A DNA stretch of 38,354 nucleotides from UPXZ01 sp964568675 (GTDB lineage: Bacteria; Bacteroidota; Bacteroidia; Bacteroidales; Paludibacteraceae): NCBI GenBank assembly GCA_964568675.1, contig CAZMQV010000028.1, positions 1 to 38,354 of the forward strand, in the 5' to 3' direction. Made by a program: the position numbers and the translations under genes. Below, one piece after another: positions 15,622 to 24,914 of this stretch; position 1 is the first letter of the stretch; each line of letters begins with the position of its first letter. Below the pieces are notes generated by a model. That model was given only the letters and a program-made list of their open reading frames with translations. It had not been told where the DNA came from and searched no databases.

Positions 15622-17319
15622 ATGAGAAAAAAAGTATTATTCCTTGCTGTAACGGCTTTGGCTGTTGTTTTTTCATCATGTAATAAAAACATGAAAGCCC
15701 TCGATGGAAGTTATTTCAAAACAAATCCGAATCCACTTGAGGTACATAAAGGTGAAGTAAACTCGGTAGTTACCGGCACTTTCCCACAAAAATATTTTAA
15801 AAAGAATGCTGTGGTAACAGTTACTCCCGTTTTGAAATACGAAAATGGTGAAGTAAAAGCACAACAAGCCAGTTTCCAAGGCGAAAAAGTTCTTGGCAAC
15901 GACCAACAGATTGCCTACAAAGCCGGCGGCACCTATTCTATCAGCCCAAAGTTTATCTACAAACCTGAAATGGCAAAATCAGAGCTTTTCCTGAATTTTG
16001 ACGTAGTGCAAAAGAAAAAAACATACAAACTACCAAGCGTAAAAGTTGCTGATGGCGTATTGGCTACTTCGCAACTCGCTTCTGTTGCCGAAATTCAACC
16101 CGCTTTGGCTCCGGACAATTTCCAACGCGTAACACAGGAAAATGCCGATGCCGACATTCTTTTCCTTATCCAACAAGCCTTGATTCGCAACAGCGAATTG
16201 AAAAAAGAAGATGTTACCGCATTTTCCGACAGAGTGAAAGACGCGCGCGATGCCCAAAACAAAGAAATTACTTCGTTGCAAGTGCTTGGCTATGCTTCGC
16301 CCGATGGTAAATTGGATTTGAACACCAACTTAGCCGAAAGAAGACAGAAAGTAACAACCGACTATGTTAACAAAGAGTTGAAAAAACTGAAAGCGAATGT
16401 TAGCGTTGACAGCAAATTTACTCCCGAAGATTGGGATGGTTTCCAAAAATTAATGGAAGCTTCCAACATTCAAGACAAAGACTTGATCTTACGCGTACTT
16501 TCAATGTATCAAGATCCGGAACAACGCGAAAATGAAATCAAAAACTTGTCAAGCGCATTCAAATCAATCGCCGACGATATCCTACCTCAACTTCGTCGCG
16601 CACGCCTAAAACTGGCAGTTGACGTTACAGGAAAATCGGACGAAGAAATCAAAAATCTTGCCGCAAGCAGCCCAAAAGACCTGACTGCAAACGAACTGCT
16701 TTATGCCGGCACATTGGCAAACTCAAATAAAGAACAAACAGCAATCTACGAACAATTTGTGAAACTTTATGGCGATGACGCTCGCGGATTCAACAACCTC
16801 GGTATGATGGCTTATTATGATGGAAACACCGAAAAAGCCGAAAAACTTTTTCAGCAAGCTCTTCAAAAAGACGCTAAATCGGCCGATGCTAACTTCAACA
16901 TGGGATTGGTGAAACTTGGCAAAGGATTGGCTTCGGAAGCTCAAGCATACTTCGGAAAATCTGTTGGTACTGTTGCCGACCTGAACGCCGCGCTTGGCAT
17001 CAGCTACATCATGCAGGGCGACTATCTGAAAGCTCAAAACACAATGAACGCTGTAAAATCAAACAATGCCGCATTGGCTCAAATCCTGAACAAAGACTAT
17101 AACGGAGCCAGAACGGCTTTGGCTGCTGTGAAAACTCCCGACGCTTCTACCTCTTACCTGGCGGCTGTTCTCGCGGCTCGCACCAACGATCGCGACGCGG
17201 TGTATAGCAACCTGAAGAAAGCTATTAGCTTAGACAAATCGTTTGCTAAAAAAGCAATCGCCGATCTTGAATTTGCAAAATACTTTACCGATAGCAAATT
17301 CCTTTCTGTAGTGAAATAA
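15622..17319 (+). CDS. OmpA-like/TPR lipoprotein
   Basis: A 565-residue lipoprotein. The signal peptide ends at the lipobox FSSC (C20). A beta-rich region (about 30-150) is followed by a segment resembling an OmpA C-terminal fold (SLQVLGYASPDGKLDLNTNLAERR, about 215-240). The C-terminal third carries TPR-like helical repeats (ARGFNNLGMMAYYDGNTEKAEKLFQQAL and the units after it). It is probably anchored in the outer membrane facing the periplasm, combining peptidoglycan contact with protein-protein interaction. Exact function is unknown. It has its own promoter and a strong terminator, so it is separate from the holB cluster. The A-rich sense codons and high lysine content suggest good expression. 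Confidence 0.85.
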   Translation: MRKKVLFLAVTALAVVFSSCNKNMKALDGSYFKTNPNPLEVHKGEVNSVVTGTFPQKYFKKNAVVTVTPVLKYENGEVKAQQASFQGEKVLGNDQQIAYKAGGTYSISPKFIYKPEMAKSELFLNFDVVQKKKTYKLPSVKVADGVLATSQLASVAEIQPALAPDNFQRVTQENADADILFLIQQALIRNSELKKEDVTAFSDRVKDARDAQNKEITSLQVLGYASPDGKLDLNTNLAERRQKVTTDYVNKELKKLKANVSVDSKFTPEDWDGFQKLMEASNIQDKDLILRVLSMYQDPEQRENEIKNLSSAFKSIADDILPQLRRARLKLAVDVTGKSDEEIKNLAASSPKDLTANELLYAGTLANSNKEQTAIYEQFVKLYGDDARGFNNLGMMAYYDGNTEKAEKLFQQALQKDAKSADANFNMGLVKLGKGLASEAQAYFGKSVGTVADLNAALGISYIMQGDYLKAQNTMNAVKSNNAALAQILNKDYNGARTALAAVKTPDASTSYLAAVLAARTNDRDAVYSNLKKAISLDKSFAKKAIADLEFAKYFTDSKFLSVVK

Positions 17320-17364
17320 CTAAATTAAGTGCTTTGCAAAGCAAATCTTAAGACTTTATTGTCC

Positions 17365-17406
17365 GAAAAGCCCGGTGTGAACAGACGCCGGGCTTTTCTT
17401 TTTTTT
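17365..17406 (+). terminator. Intrinsic terminator after the TPR lipoprotein
   Basis: GAAAAGCCCGG (17365-17375) pairs with CCGGGCTTTTC (17388-17398), followed by eight T. It is a strong, GC-cored stem immediately downstream of the gene. Confidence 0.95.
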
Positions 17407-17448
17407 CAAAAAAAGATGAAATGATATGGATTTGTACATTAATCTTTG

Positions 17449-17456
17449 TAAATTTG
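17449..17456 (+). promoter_or_regulatory. Possible -7 element (TAAATTTG) for the holB cluster
   Basis: A TAnnTTTG match 36 bp before holB and after the previous terminator. An upstream TTTG lies 14 nt away, shorter than the usual spacing. Confidence 0.4.
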
Positions 17457-17492
17457 TAAGTTAATGGAATAAATTAAAAATAAAAACCGACA

Positions 17493-18644
17493 GTGTTTCG
17501 CGACGTAATAGGACAAAATAATATAAAAAAACGCTTCATCGGCTCGGTGAATGAAGGGCGCATCCCACATGCCCAACTCATACACGGCGAAGAAGGCGTG
17601 GGGAAACTGGCGCTTGCTATTGCTTATGCCCAGTATATCTCTTGCAAACATCGTGGTGCGGATGACGCATGCGGAGTATGTCCTTCGTGTGTGAAATACC
17701 GGCAACTCGCCCACCCCGACTTACACTTTGTATTTCCGGTAATAAAACCTGCGGGAAAATCTACCGTTGTATGCGACGATTTTGTAGCCGAATTCCGCGA
17801 AATGTTCATTGGAAATCCCTATTTCAGCATCAACGATTGGTATGAGCGAATTGGCGATGGTGCCAAACAAGGTATGATTTATTCGAATGAGAGTTCAGAA
17901 ATAATCCGAAAACTAAGTCTGAAAACATACGAAAGCGACTACAAGGTGATGATAATATGGCTTCCGGAGCTTATGCACGATGTTTGTGCAAACAAATTGC
18001 TGAAAATACTGGAAGAACCTCCCGCATTTACGGTATTTCTACTGGTATCGAATAATCCGGCAAAAATCCTTACCACCATCCTCTCGCGTACACAACACCT
18101 GAAGATACAACGCCTGGATGAAGCTGAAATAACCGAAGCGCTTAAAAATAAATATTCTGAAAAAACAATTGATGAAATTTCGAATGCCGCGCGCATAGCC
18201 GAAGGGAGCTATCTCAAAGCAAATCAACGACTGCTTCAGCAAGAAGATTTGCTGATTGACTTCGAGCGGTTCGTTGAGATCATGCGTAAAGCATGGATGG
18301 TAGGCAACAAAAAGGATCATGCCTCGCTGAAAACACTAAAACAGTGGGCTGACGCGATGGCAGGAGCTGATGTAGGGCGCGAACGTCAAAAAAGATTTCT
18401 TATCTACGCGCAGCATTTGATTCGCGAGAACTACATCTTAAATCTGCAAAACCCGCAATTGAACTATATGAGCAGTGCTGAAAGCAAGTTCTCGCATAAT
18501 TTTTCACCCTTTATCAACGAACGAAACGTGGAAGATTTGATGGGCGAATTTGCACTTGCCGAACGACACATTGAGCAGAATGTAAACGCGAAAATGGTGT
18601 TTTTCGATTTGGTGCTTAAAGTTATCATGTTATTAAAAAGATAA
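17493..18644 (+). CDS. holB: DNA polymerase III delta' subunit
   Basis: A 383-residue clamp-loader subunit that helps load the beta sliding clamp. It opens MFRDVIGQNNIKKRF and has a Walker-A-like HGEEGVGK (31-38), followed by a zinc-binding module with C50, C59, C62 and C65 (CGVCPSC). The later SNNPAKILTTILSRTQ is the sensor and SRC-like region with the Cys replaced by Thr. The Walker lysine is followed by Leu rather than Ser/Thr, in line with the usually ATPase-inactive delta'. The start is GTG; no ATG is available upstream. It heads a cluster with ricT, gldH, trmB and mrp. Confidence 0.94.
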   Translation: MFRDVIGQNNIKKRFIGSVNEGRIPHAQLIHGEEGVGKLALAIAYAQYISCKHRGADDACGVCPSCVKYRQLAHPDLHFVFPVIKPAGKSTVVCDDFVAEFREMFIGNPYFSINDWYERIGDGAKQGMIYSNESSEIIRKLSLKTYESDYKVMIIWLPELMHDVCANKLLKILEEPPAFTVFLLVSNNPAKILTTILSRTQHLKIQRLDEAEITEALKNKYSEKTIDEISNAARIAEGSYLKANQRLLQQEDLLIDFERFVEIMRKAWMVGNKKDHASLKTLKQWADAMAGADVGRERQKRFLIYAQHLIRENYILNLQNPQLNYMSSAESKFSHNFSPFINERNVEDLMGEFALAERHIEQNVNAKMVFFDLVLKVIMLLKR

Positions 18645-18749
18645 ATACAGAAAATAAAACCAATATATACAATGGTTGCACGTGGATTTCTTTACATCAT
18701 ATCGAATCGACAAAATGCTACCATTACACTAATTAAATAAAAAAACAAA

Positions 18750-19907
18750 ATGGACTTTACTCTAAATAATGGTGGTGGCTGCCAGGGTTGCAGCGGATGT
18801 GCCGTCAACACGAATAAAAAACTGATAGTAACAGACTGGATGTCGGATGTTTCTGATGGAATTAACGAATCGGATTTGGTAGAAGTTCAATTCAAAAACA
18901 CCCGAAAAGGCTATTTTCAGAATTTCTACAACCTGGAGCTTGAGCGTGGCGACATGGTTGCCGTAGAGTCATCACCCGGACACGACATAGGCGAAGTAAC
19001 ACTCAAAGGGAAACTCGTGGTGCTACAAATGAAAAAAAACAACATCGACCTGGGCAAATATGAAGTGAAGAAAGTGTATCGGAAAGTGCGCGATGTGGAC
19101 ATGGAAAAATACAACGAAGCTAAAGCTCGCGAGCACGAAACAATGATAAAATCGCGTCAGATAGCCGAAAGCCTGAAACTGAATATGAAAATTGGCGATG
19201 TGGAGTACCAAGGAGATGGCAACAAGGCAATTTTTTATTACATAGCCGACGAGCGGGTCGATTTCCGTCAACTAATTAAAGTATTTGCCGAAACATTCCG
19301 GGTGCGTATCGAAATGAAGCAAATCGGGGCGCGCCAAGAAGCCGGCCGTATAGGCGGAATTGGTCCTTGCGGCAGAGAACTATGCTGTTCCAAGTGGATG
19401 ACCAATTTTAATTCGGTATCCACAAGCGCGGCTCGTTATCAGGATTTGTCGCTTAATCCGCAAAAATTGGCCGGTCAATGTGGCAAACTGAAATGCTGCC
19501 TTAACTTTGAACTCGACAACTATCTTGAAGCCCAGAAGGAGCTACCATCGCGCGAAATTGAATTGGAAACGATGACCGGAATCTATTATCACTTCAAAAC
19601 AGACATTCTCAAAGCCATGATAACCTACTCGACCAATAAAAGTTTTCCTGCCAATTTGGTAACGATACATGCGGATAGGGCAAAAGCTGTAATCTGGATG
19701 AACAAGAAAGGCTATAAGCCGGATATGCTCGACGAACAAGAAGCCACTCCCAAAAAACAAGCGGAGTATGAAAATGTAGTAGGTCAGGATAGTCTTACGC
19801 GCTTTGACAATAAAAAAGATTCGCAAAAATCACGAAATAAGAAAAATGCAAAACCTCGAAATGATAATCGAAAAATTGAAAAACCTAAAAAGAACGAAAA
19901 TAATTAA
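18750..19907 (+). CDS. ricT: PSP1-domain protein RicT (YaaT)
   Basis: A 385-residue PSP1-domain protein. Conserved cysteines appear at C11, C14 and C17 (CQGCSGC), GPCGRELCCSKW and GQCGKLKCCLNFE, consistent with iron-sulfur binding as in the B. subtilis Ric/YaaT complex. That complex controls RNA maturation by RNase Y and phosphorelay signalling there; the role in Bacteroidota is not established. The C-terminal 60 residues are a low-complexity Lys/Asn/Gln-rich tail, absent from B. subtilis YaaT as far as I know. It sits directly after holB, as yaaT does in Firmicutes, and its 3' end overlaps gldH in a different frame. Confidence 0.93.
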   Translation: MDFTLNNGGGCQGCSGCAVNTNKKLIVTDWMSDVSDGINESDLVEVQFKNTRKGYFQNFYNLELERGDMVAVESSPGHDIGEVTLKGKLVVLQMKKNNIDLGKYEVKKVYRKVRDVDMEKYNEAKAREHETMIKSRQIAESLKLNMKIGDVEYQGDGNKAIFYYIADERVDFRQLIKVFAETFRVRIEMKQIGARQEAGRIGGIGPCGRELCCSKWMTNFNSVSTSAARYQDLSLNPQKLAGQCGKLKCCLNFELDNYLEAQKELPSREIELETMTGIYYHFKTDILKAMITYSTNKSFPANLVTIHADRAKAVIWMNKKGYKPDMLDEQEATPKKQAEYENVVGQDSLTRFDNKKDSQKSRNKKNAKPRNDNRKIEKPKKNENN

Positions 19908-20364
19908 TTTTTTCTTTCTCCTCGGATTTAGCTTATCGTTGGTATCGTGCAACCAAAATGAAATTTTTTATCACTACAATTCCCTGCCTGCGAAGGGCTG
20001 GGCAAAGGATAGTTTGCTGAGTTTTGATTTCACGGTAAAAGATATAGCTCCAAAATACAATATTCTTATTCAAGTGCGACACTATGGCACCTATCCTTAT
20101 CAAAATCTTTGGTTGTTTTTAGAAAACAAAAATCCAAAAGATTCGATTGCGGTGAAAGATACAATTGAGTTTTATCTGGCAGATGAGTATGGGAAATGGC
20201 TTGGTACGGGCGTTGGCGCTCTGAAAGAAATGCCGGTTCTCTACAAGCAGCAAATTCACTTTACCGACACAGGCAGTTATCAGATTAAAATAGGACAAGG
20301 TATGCGCGATTCGTTACTCCGGGGAGTCGAAAGAATCGGATTAAGGGTAGAAGTAGCGGATTAA
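19861..20364 (+). CDS. gldH: Gliding-motility-type lipoprotein GldH
   Basis: A 167-residue lipoprotein. A basic n-region (KNLKRTK), a hydrophobic core and the lipobox LVSC (C30 from this start) are followed by a beta-sandwich-like domain matching GldH. GldH is required for gliding in Flavobacterium, yet it is widespread in non-gliding Bacteroidota, so motility should not be inferred. I chose ATG 19861, which gives a normal signal peptide; TTG 19876, ATG 19846 or TTG 19804 are alternatives. All overlap the end of ricT (here by 47 bp), implying translational coupling. trmB follows after 67 bp. Confidence 0.88.
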   Translation: MIIEKLKNLKRTKIINFFFLLGFSLSLVSCNQNEIFYHYNSLPAKGWAKDSLLSFDFTVKDIAPKYNILIQVRHYGTYPYQNLWLFLENKNPKDSIAVKDTIEFYLADEYGKWLGTGVGALKEMPVLYKQQIHFTDTGSYQIKIGQGMRDSLLRGVERIGLRVEVAD

Positions 20365-20431
20365 ATGCGACATCCAACAGTATTATCGAAAAGAAAAAAT
20401 CATTATTCACAGAAAGAATCGAAAACAGAGA

Positions 20432-21175
20432 ATGGGAAAAAATAAATTGGCTAAGTTTGCGGAATTAGAAAGCTTTGAACATGTGTTTCAAGTACCCTCA
20501 CGTGTGTTGTTGTCAGGCGAAGGCTTCGAATTGAAATCAAAATGGAATGAGAAATTCTTTCAGAACAGCAACCCCATTGTGTTGGAGTTGGGATGTGGAA
20601 AAGGTGAATACACGGTGGAATTAGCACGCCGATTCCCCGACAAAAACTACATCGGAGTAGATATCAAAGGAGCGAGAATATGGACAGGAGCCAAACAAGC
20701 AATGCAGGATGGGTTGAAGAATTTAGCATTTATTCGCACCGACATCGAAATGATACACCATTTTTTCGCACAAAACGAAGTAAGCGAAATTTGGCTCACA
20801 TTCCCCGACCCACAAATGAAGAAAACTACAAAACGACTAAGTTCTACTAATTTTATCAATTTATATTTAAACTTTTTAAAAGAAGAAAGTGTTATACATT
20901 TAAAAACGGATAGCAATTTTATGTTTTCTTATACGGTGGCAATGGTGAATAGCAACCATTTTGAAATAGAAGCGTATAATGAAAACATATATGATTCGAT
21001 GCCGGAAGACTCAATTTTGAATATCAAAACATATTACGAAAAACAATGGCTTGAGCGCGGAATAACAATTAAATACCTCCGATTCAAACCACAGAAACAA
21101 AGCATGTTGATAGAACCGGATATTGATATTGAACCGGATTCATACAGAAGTTTCAAACGCGACAGAAGAGTTTAA
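20432..21175 (+). CDS. trmB: tRNA (guanine-N7-)-methyltransferase
   Basis: A 247-residue SAM-dependent enzyme making m7G46 in the variable loop of tRNA. It has SAM motif I VLELGCGKGEYT (about 49-60), the acidic residue of GVDIKGARIW, and the TrmB signature WLTFPDPQMKK with the catalytic acidic segment. The C-terminal ERGITIKYLRFK is also typical. Its length is normal for Bacteroidota. It belongs to the holB-ricT-gldH-trmB-mrp series and is followed 54 bp later by mrp. Confidence 0.96.
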   Translation: MGKNKLAKFAELESFEHVFQVPSRVLLSGEGFELKSKWNEKFFQNSNPIVLELGCGKGEYTVELARRFPDKNYIGVDIKGARIWTGAKQAMQDGLKNLAFIRTDIEMIHHFFAQNEVSEIWLTFPDPQMKKTTKRLSSTNFINLYLNFLKEESVIHLKTDSNFMFSYTVAMVNSNHFEIEAYNENIYDSMPEDSILNIKTYYEKQWLERGITIKYLRFKPQKQSMLIEPDIDIEPDSYRSFKRDRRV

Positions 21176-21229
21176 TTTCCCTGTTCGGGATAAAATAGAT
21201 ATTTACACACATTATAAAATAGACATAAA

Positions 21230-22342
21230 ATGGCTTTATATCCCAACCTGATACTTGAAGCACTGAAACATGTCCGATATCCGGGCACCGGAAAAGACAT
21301 TGTTTCGTCAGACATGGTACAGGATAATATTAAAATCGAAGGTAACAAAGTTAGTTTCTCACTCATATTTGAAAAAGCGAACGACCCGTTTGCAAAATCG
21401 GTGGCTAAAGCTGCCGAACAAGCTATCCTCACTTATATTGGCGAAGATGTTGACATCAAAGGAAATGTAAACATCGAGTTCAAACAGGTGGTGCAAACGA
21501 AGCCCGTTTCGATTTTGCCCAAAGTAAAAAACATTATTGCAGTTTCGTCCGGTAAAGGCGGCGTGGGAAAATCCACCGTTTCATCCAATCTGGCTATCGC
21601 ATTGGCATCTTTAGGCTACAAAGTTGGCTTACTCGATGCCGACATCCACGGACCTTCTATCCCGAAGATGTTTGGTGTGGAAAACGAACAAATATACGCC
21701 GAGGAGAAAGATGGCAAACAAATCGTAATCCCAATAGAAAAATATGGAATAAAACTTCTTTCAATCGGTTTCTTTGTAAGTCAGGAAACTGCGCTTGTAT
21801 GGCGTGGAAGCATGGCAAGCAACGCTTTGAAGCAACTTATTACCGATGCAGACTGGGGCGAACTCGACTATTTTGTGATGGATCTGCCTCCGGGAACCGG
21901 CGACATACACCTCACCCTGGTACAAACGATGGGAATAACCGGCGCGGTAGTAGTAACAACACCACAAGACGTAGCTCTTGCGGATGCACGCAAAGGTATC
22001 AGCATGTTTCAAGGCGAAAAAGTAAATGTACCGGTATTGGGATTGATCGAAAATATGGCTTGGTTCACTCCCGAAGAGCTTCCGGAGAATAAATATTATA
22101 TATTCGGAAAAGAAGGTGGCAAAAAACTTGCGGAGGAACTCAACGTTCCACTTCTCGGACAAATACCTATTGTGCAATCTATCCGCGAAGGCGGGGACTT
22201 TGGCACACCTGTTGCTGTAAGAGAGGACACAATTTTGGGTCATACATTCAGAGAGCTTGCCGGAAAGTTAATCGAACAAGTTGATTTGCGAAATTCAACC
22301 ATGGAGCCAACTCGAAAAGTAGATATAACACGGACGAAATGA
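21230..22342 (+). CDS. mrp: Mrp/ApbC P-loop iron-sulfur carrier ATPase
   Basis: A 370-residue cytoplasmic protein with an N-terminal MIP18/DUF59-like domain (about 1-90) and an Mrp/NBP35 ATPase domain. The deviant Walker A is SSGKGGVGKST (106-116). DADIHGPSIPKMFG and VMDLPPGTGD are further Mrp landmarks. It is expected to carry or transfer Fe-S clusters. The bridging CxxC motif that many Mrp proteins have after IENM is missing here (IENMAWFTPEELPENKYY). I believe this is common in Bacteroidota orthologues but cannot check. A duplicated 10-bp CAGTTAAATA (22343-22362) follows the stop. Confidence 0.95.
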   Translation: MALYPNLILEALKHVRYPGTGKDIVSSDMVQDNIKIEGNKVSFSLIFEKANDPFAKSVAKAAEQAILTYIGEDVDIKGNVNIEFKQVVQTKPVSILPKVKNIIAVSSGKGGVGKSTVSSNLAIALASLGYKVGLLDADIHGPSIPKMFGVENEQIYAEEKDGKQIVIPIEKYGIKLLSIGFFVSQETALVWRGSMASNALKQLITDADWGELDYFVMDLPPGTGDIHLTLVQTMGITGAVVVTTPQDVALADARKGISMFQGEKVNVPVLGLIENMAWFTPEELPENKYYIFGKEGGKKLAEELNVPLLGQIPIVQSIREGGDFGTPVAVREDTILGHTFRELAGKLIEQVDLRNSTMEPTRKVDITRTK

Positions 22343-22362
22343 CAGTTAAATACAGTTAAATA
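22343..22362. repeat. 10-bp tandem duplication
   Basis: CAGTTAAATA occurs twice in direct succession immediately after the mrp stop codon. There is no evident function. Confidence 0.8.
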
Positions 22363-22407
22363 CACAAAATAAACGCATTTTTTTAGAATAAAGACACAAT
22401 AAGAATT

Positions 22408-22435
22408 TTTGTTTTAAATAAAATAATTATTTTTG
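22408..22435 (+). promoter_or_regulatory. Promoter for the OmpA-family gene
   Basis: TTTG (22408-22411), 16 nt, then TATTTTTG (22428-22435), 48 bp upstream of the start codon. The -7 element matches well; the spacing is short. Confidence 0.5.
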
Positions 22436-22483
22436 CAAACTCAATATGAATAAAAATTGCAAACTCTTATAAACAGCATAATT

Positions 22484-23809
22484 ATGAAAAAAGTTTCTCT
22501 CTTATTATTAAGTCTATTAATGACTTTTGGAGCTTTCTCCCAATCATATCGTGATTGGTCGAGATGGTCAGTTACAATTGAAGGTGGTTTGAATATTTTC
22601 GATGGAGACATTAAGCAAGATTATGGAAAATCTGTAATCCCAACATCAATTCGAAATTTCACACCGGGTGTTTCGTTGGAATACACCATTACTCCAATTT
22701 GGAGTGTCGGTGCTGACTATTATTATCTTCCTCTTTCTGCCGATACCCGAAAACCTGGCGTTAATGGTTATTCTTTTGATACCAAAATGAATAACGTAAG
22801 TCTTTTCACTTCGTTTAACGCGATTAAATGGTTTTTCCCTAACACCAATTCAAAATGGGGACTTTGGGGAGGCGTTGGATTTGGTTATTCGATGCATAAA
22901 GTAAAGTATGACACAGATACTCCGGTAGGAGGTATCATTCATACCCGCTGGGGCGACTTTCCGGATTCAGATTACGAGAATGACAGAGGGCGTTCGCAGT
23001 TTGTTCCTATCCATGCTTTAGTGGAGTATAACGTATCTAAAGCAATTGCAATAGGCGCAAAAGCACAGTACCGCGCATATTTCGTTGATGATATCGATGG
23101 TCGTTTCCGTCCGAACGCAAATGATGGACTTGAATTGGGAACTTTATTACTCCGCTGGAAATTCATCGGGAACGATAAAACACATACGCGTAATTCCGGA
23201 TTTGCAAAATACTCAGGGGAGGTTAATAAAAATGACTTGGATAAATTACAAGATCAAATCAATGGTATCGTAATTCCAGTGGACAATTCAGACAAGTTAA
23301 ATGATTTGGATGGTCGGGTTAAGAAACTTGAAGATTATCTTGACATTGATGGACCAGACGATGACAACGACGGCGTAGCTAACAGTCGCGACCAAGAGCC
23401 AAATACTCCTGCCGGAAATCAGGTTGACTTCTGGGGAAGAACAATCCCAAAATACACCCAACAAAAAGCTGGCAGTGTGATTGACGAGTCTGCTTTAATT
23501 TATTTCGACTTTGACAAGACTAACCTGGACACCGAAGCTTACAAAGCAATTGAACTTGCAGCAAGTAAACTGAAAGCCGATCCTTCTTTAATTGTTGAAG
23601 TACGCGGTTTTACTGACAACATGGGTACCAATGAATACAACGCGAAATTGAGCCAACGCCGCGCCGATGTAGTTAAAAATGAATTGGTAAGCAAATATGG
23701 TATTGACGCGAAAAGAATTATCGCCAACGGTAAGGGAAAATACAATGCAAATGACGAAACCATCCCATATCGTTTGTATCGCACTACCGTATTTTTCTAC
23801 AACAAATAA
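22484..23809 (+). CDS. OmpA-family outer-membrane protein with calcium-type linker
   Basis: A 441-residue protein. A signal peptide (MKKVSLLLLSLLMTFGAFSQ) is followed by an N-terminal eight-strand-type barrel with alternating aromatic strands (about 25-240). A thrombospondin-type-3-like acidic linker (DDDNDGVANSRDQEPNTPAG) follows. The C-terminal peptidoglycan-binding OmpA domain (from about 330) shows LIYFDFDKTNLD, GFTDNMGTNEYNAKLSQRRAD and the usual NGKGK. It links outer membrane and cell wall. I chose ATG 22484; the TTG at 22457 would add nine residues and spoil the signal peptide. It has its own promoter and terminator and is likely abundant. Confidence 0.94.
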   Translation: MKKVSLLLLSLLMTFGAFSQSYRDWSRWSVTIEGGLNIFDGDIKQDYGKSVIPTSIRNFTPGVSLEYTITPIWSVGADYYYLPLSADTRKPGVNGYSFDTKMNNVSLFTSFNAIKWFFPNTNSKWGLWGGVGFGYSMHKVKYDTDTPVGGIIHTRWGDFPDSDYENDRGRSQFVPIHALVEYNVSKAIAIGAKAQYRAYFVDDIDGRFRPNANDGLELGTLLLRWKFIGNDKTHTRNSGFAKYSGEVNKNDLDKLQDQINGIVIPVDNSDKLNDLDGRVKKLEDYLDIDGPDDDNDGVANSRDQEPNTPAGNQVDFWGRTIPKYTQQKAGSVIDESALIYFDFDKTNLDTEAYKAIELAASKLKADPSLIVEVRGFTDNMGTNEYNAKLSQRRADVVKNELVSKYGIDAKRIIANGKGKYNANDETIPYRLYRTTVFFYNK

Positions 23810-23831
23810 GAAATTACAAGACTAAACAGAT

Positions 23832-23865
23832 TCAAAACCCGCCAAAGAGCGGGTTTTGATTTTTT
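23832..23865 (+). terminator. Intrinsic terminator after the OmpA-family gene
   Basis: TCAAAACCCGC (23832-23842) pairs with GCGGGTTTTGA (23849-23859), followed by six T. Confidence 0.95.
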
Positions 23866-23923
23866 AAAATCTATTTTTCAAAATTTAATCCTCAACTTAG
23901 TAAGCGTTAAACTTGAAAAATCG

Positions 23924-23931
23924 TATCTTTA
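23924..23931 (+). promoter_or_regulatory. Possible -7 element (TATCTTTA) for fmt
   Basis: One mismatch to TAnnTTTG, 28 bp upstream of the fmt start codon and downstream of a terminator. No -33 box of the expected spacing was found. Confidence 0.35.
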
Positions 23932-23959
23932 CACAGTCAAAAATAAAACTATTGGAAAA

Positions 23960-24910
23960 ATGAAGAAAGAGGATCTGCGTATTGTATTCATGGGAACGCC
24001 TGAATTTGCGGTGGAAAGTTTGAAAGCTTTAGTTCAAGGCGGATATAGAGTAGTTGGGGTGATAACCATGCCCGACAAAGCTTCCGGACGTGGTCATCAA
24101 ATACAGTATTCGGCAGTTAAATCCTACGCCTTAACACAAAACCTACCACTGCTTCAGCCCGAAAAGCTAAAAGACGAAGGATTCCTCGCCGATTTGTCGG
24201 CTCTGAAAGCGGATATTCAAGTCGTCGTGGCTTTCAGGATGCTTCCAGAAGTAGTTTGGAACATGCCAAAATTGGGTACTTTTAATCTTCACGCATCCTT
24301 ATTGCCTCAATACCGGGGCGCGGCACCAATCAATTGGGCTATAATAAACGGTGATAAAATAACCGGTGCTACTACATTTTTTCTTACTCATGAAATTGAT
24401 ACCGGCAAAATAATTAAGCAAAAAAGCATCGAGATTAACGACAAGGATAATGCGGGCATCGTGCACGACAAATTAATGAATATGGGTGCAGGCTTAGTTG
24501 TGGAAACTGTTGATATGCTCCTTGCAGGAAAGGTGGACGCAGTTTCGCAAGACAATTTTTCGAATAATAAAACTGAATTAAAGCCTGCTCCTAAGATTTT
24601 CAAAGATACCTGTGAACTGAGTACGCAGTTGACTGTTAGTAATGCTCATAATTTTGTGCGAGGCTTATCGCCCTACCCTGCTGCCTGGATTGAATTGCTT
24701 CTTCCGGGTCAATCGGAAAAAATAATTTTAAAAATCTATGAATCACAACCGGAGATAACTACACACAAGCATCAACCCGGTGAATTAATTATTGAAGGAA
24801 AGAAGAGTGCAAAAATTGCATTATTGGATGGATATCTGCATCTTCTTGAGGTGCAAGCCCCCGGAAAGAAGCGAATGAAAGTTGCCGATTTTCTGAATGG
24901 TTTGAAGTAA
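23960..24910 (+). CDS. fmt: Methionyl-tRNA formyltransferase
   Basis: A 316-residue enzyme formylating Met-tRNA(fMet) with 10-formyl-THF. Landmarks are FMGTPEFAVESL near the start, the catalytic-domain blocks FNLHASLLPQYRGAAPINWA and GDKITGATTFFLTHEIDTG, and the C-terminal OB-like domain with LSPYPAAW. Its length is normal. It has its own upstream region after the OmpA terminator. The stop codon is only 4 bp from the stop of the convergent Lrp-type gene, with no terminator between, so the transcripts should overlap at their 3' ends. Confidence 0.97.
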   Translation: MKKEDLRIVFMGTPEFAVESLKALVQGGYRVVGVITMPDKASGRGHQIQYSAVKSYALTQNLPLLQPEKLKDEGFLADLSALKADIQVVVAFRMLPEVVWNMPKLGTFNLHASLLPQYRGAAPINWAIINGDKITGATTFFLTHEIDTGKIIKQKSIEINDKDNAGIVHDKLMNMGAGLVVETVDMLLAGKVDAVSQDNFSNNKTELKPAPKIFKDTCELSTQLTVSNAHNFVRGLSPYPAAWIELLLPGQSEKIILKIYESQPEITTHKHQPGELIIEGKKSAKIALLDGYLHLLEVQAPGKKRMKVADFLNGLK

Positions 24911-24914
24911 ACGG

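Noticed and set aside
19861..20364. GldH as evidence of gliding motility
   Set aside because: gldH is common in non-gliding Bacteroidota and no other gld genes are in the window.
21761..22243. 160-codon minus-strand frame inside mrp
   Set aside because: Antisense shadow of a well-conserved ATPase gene.
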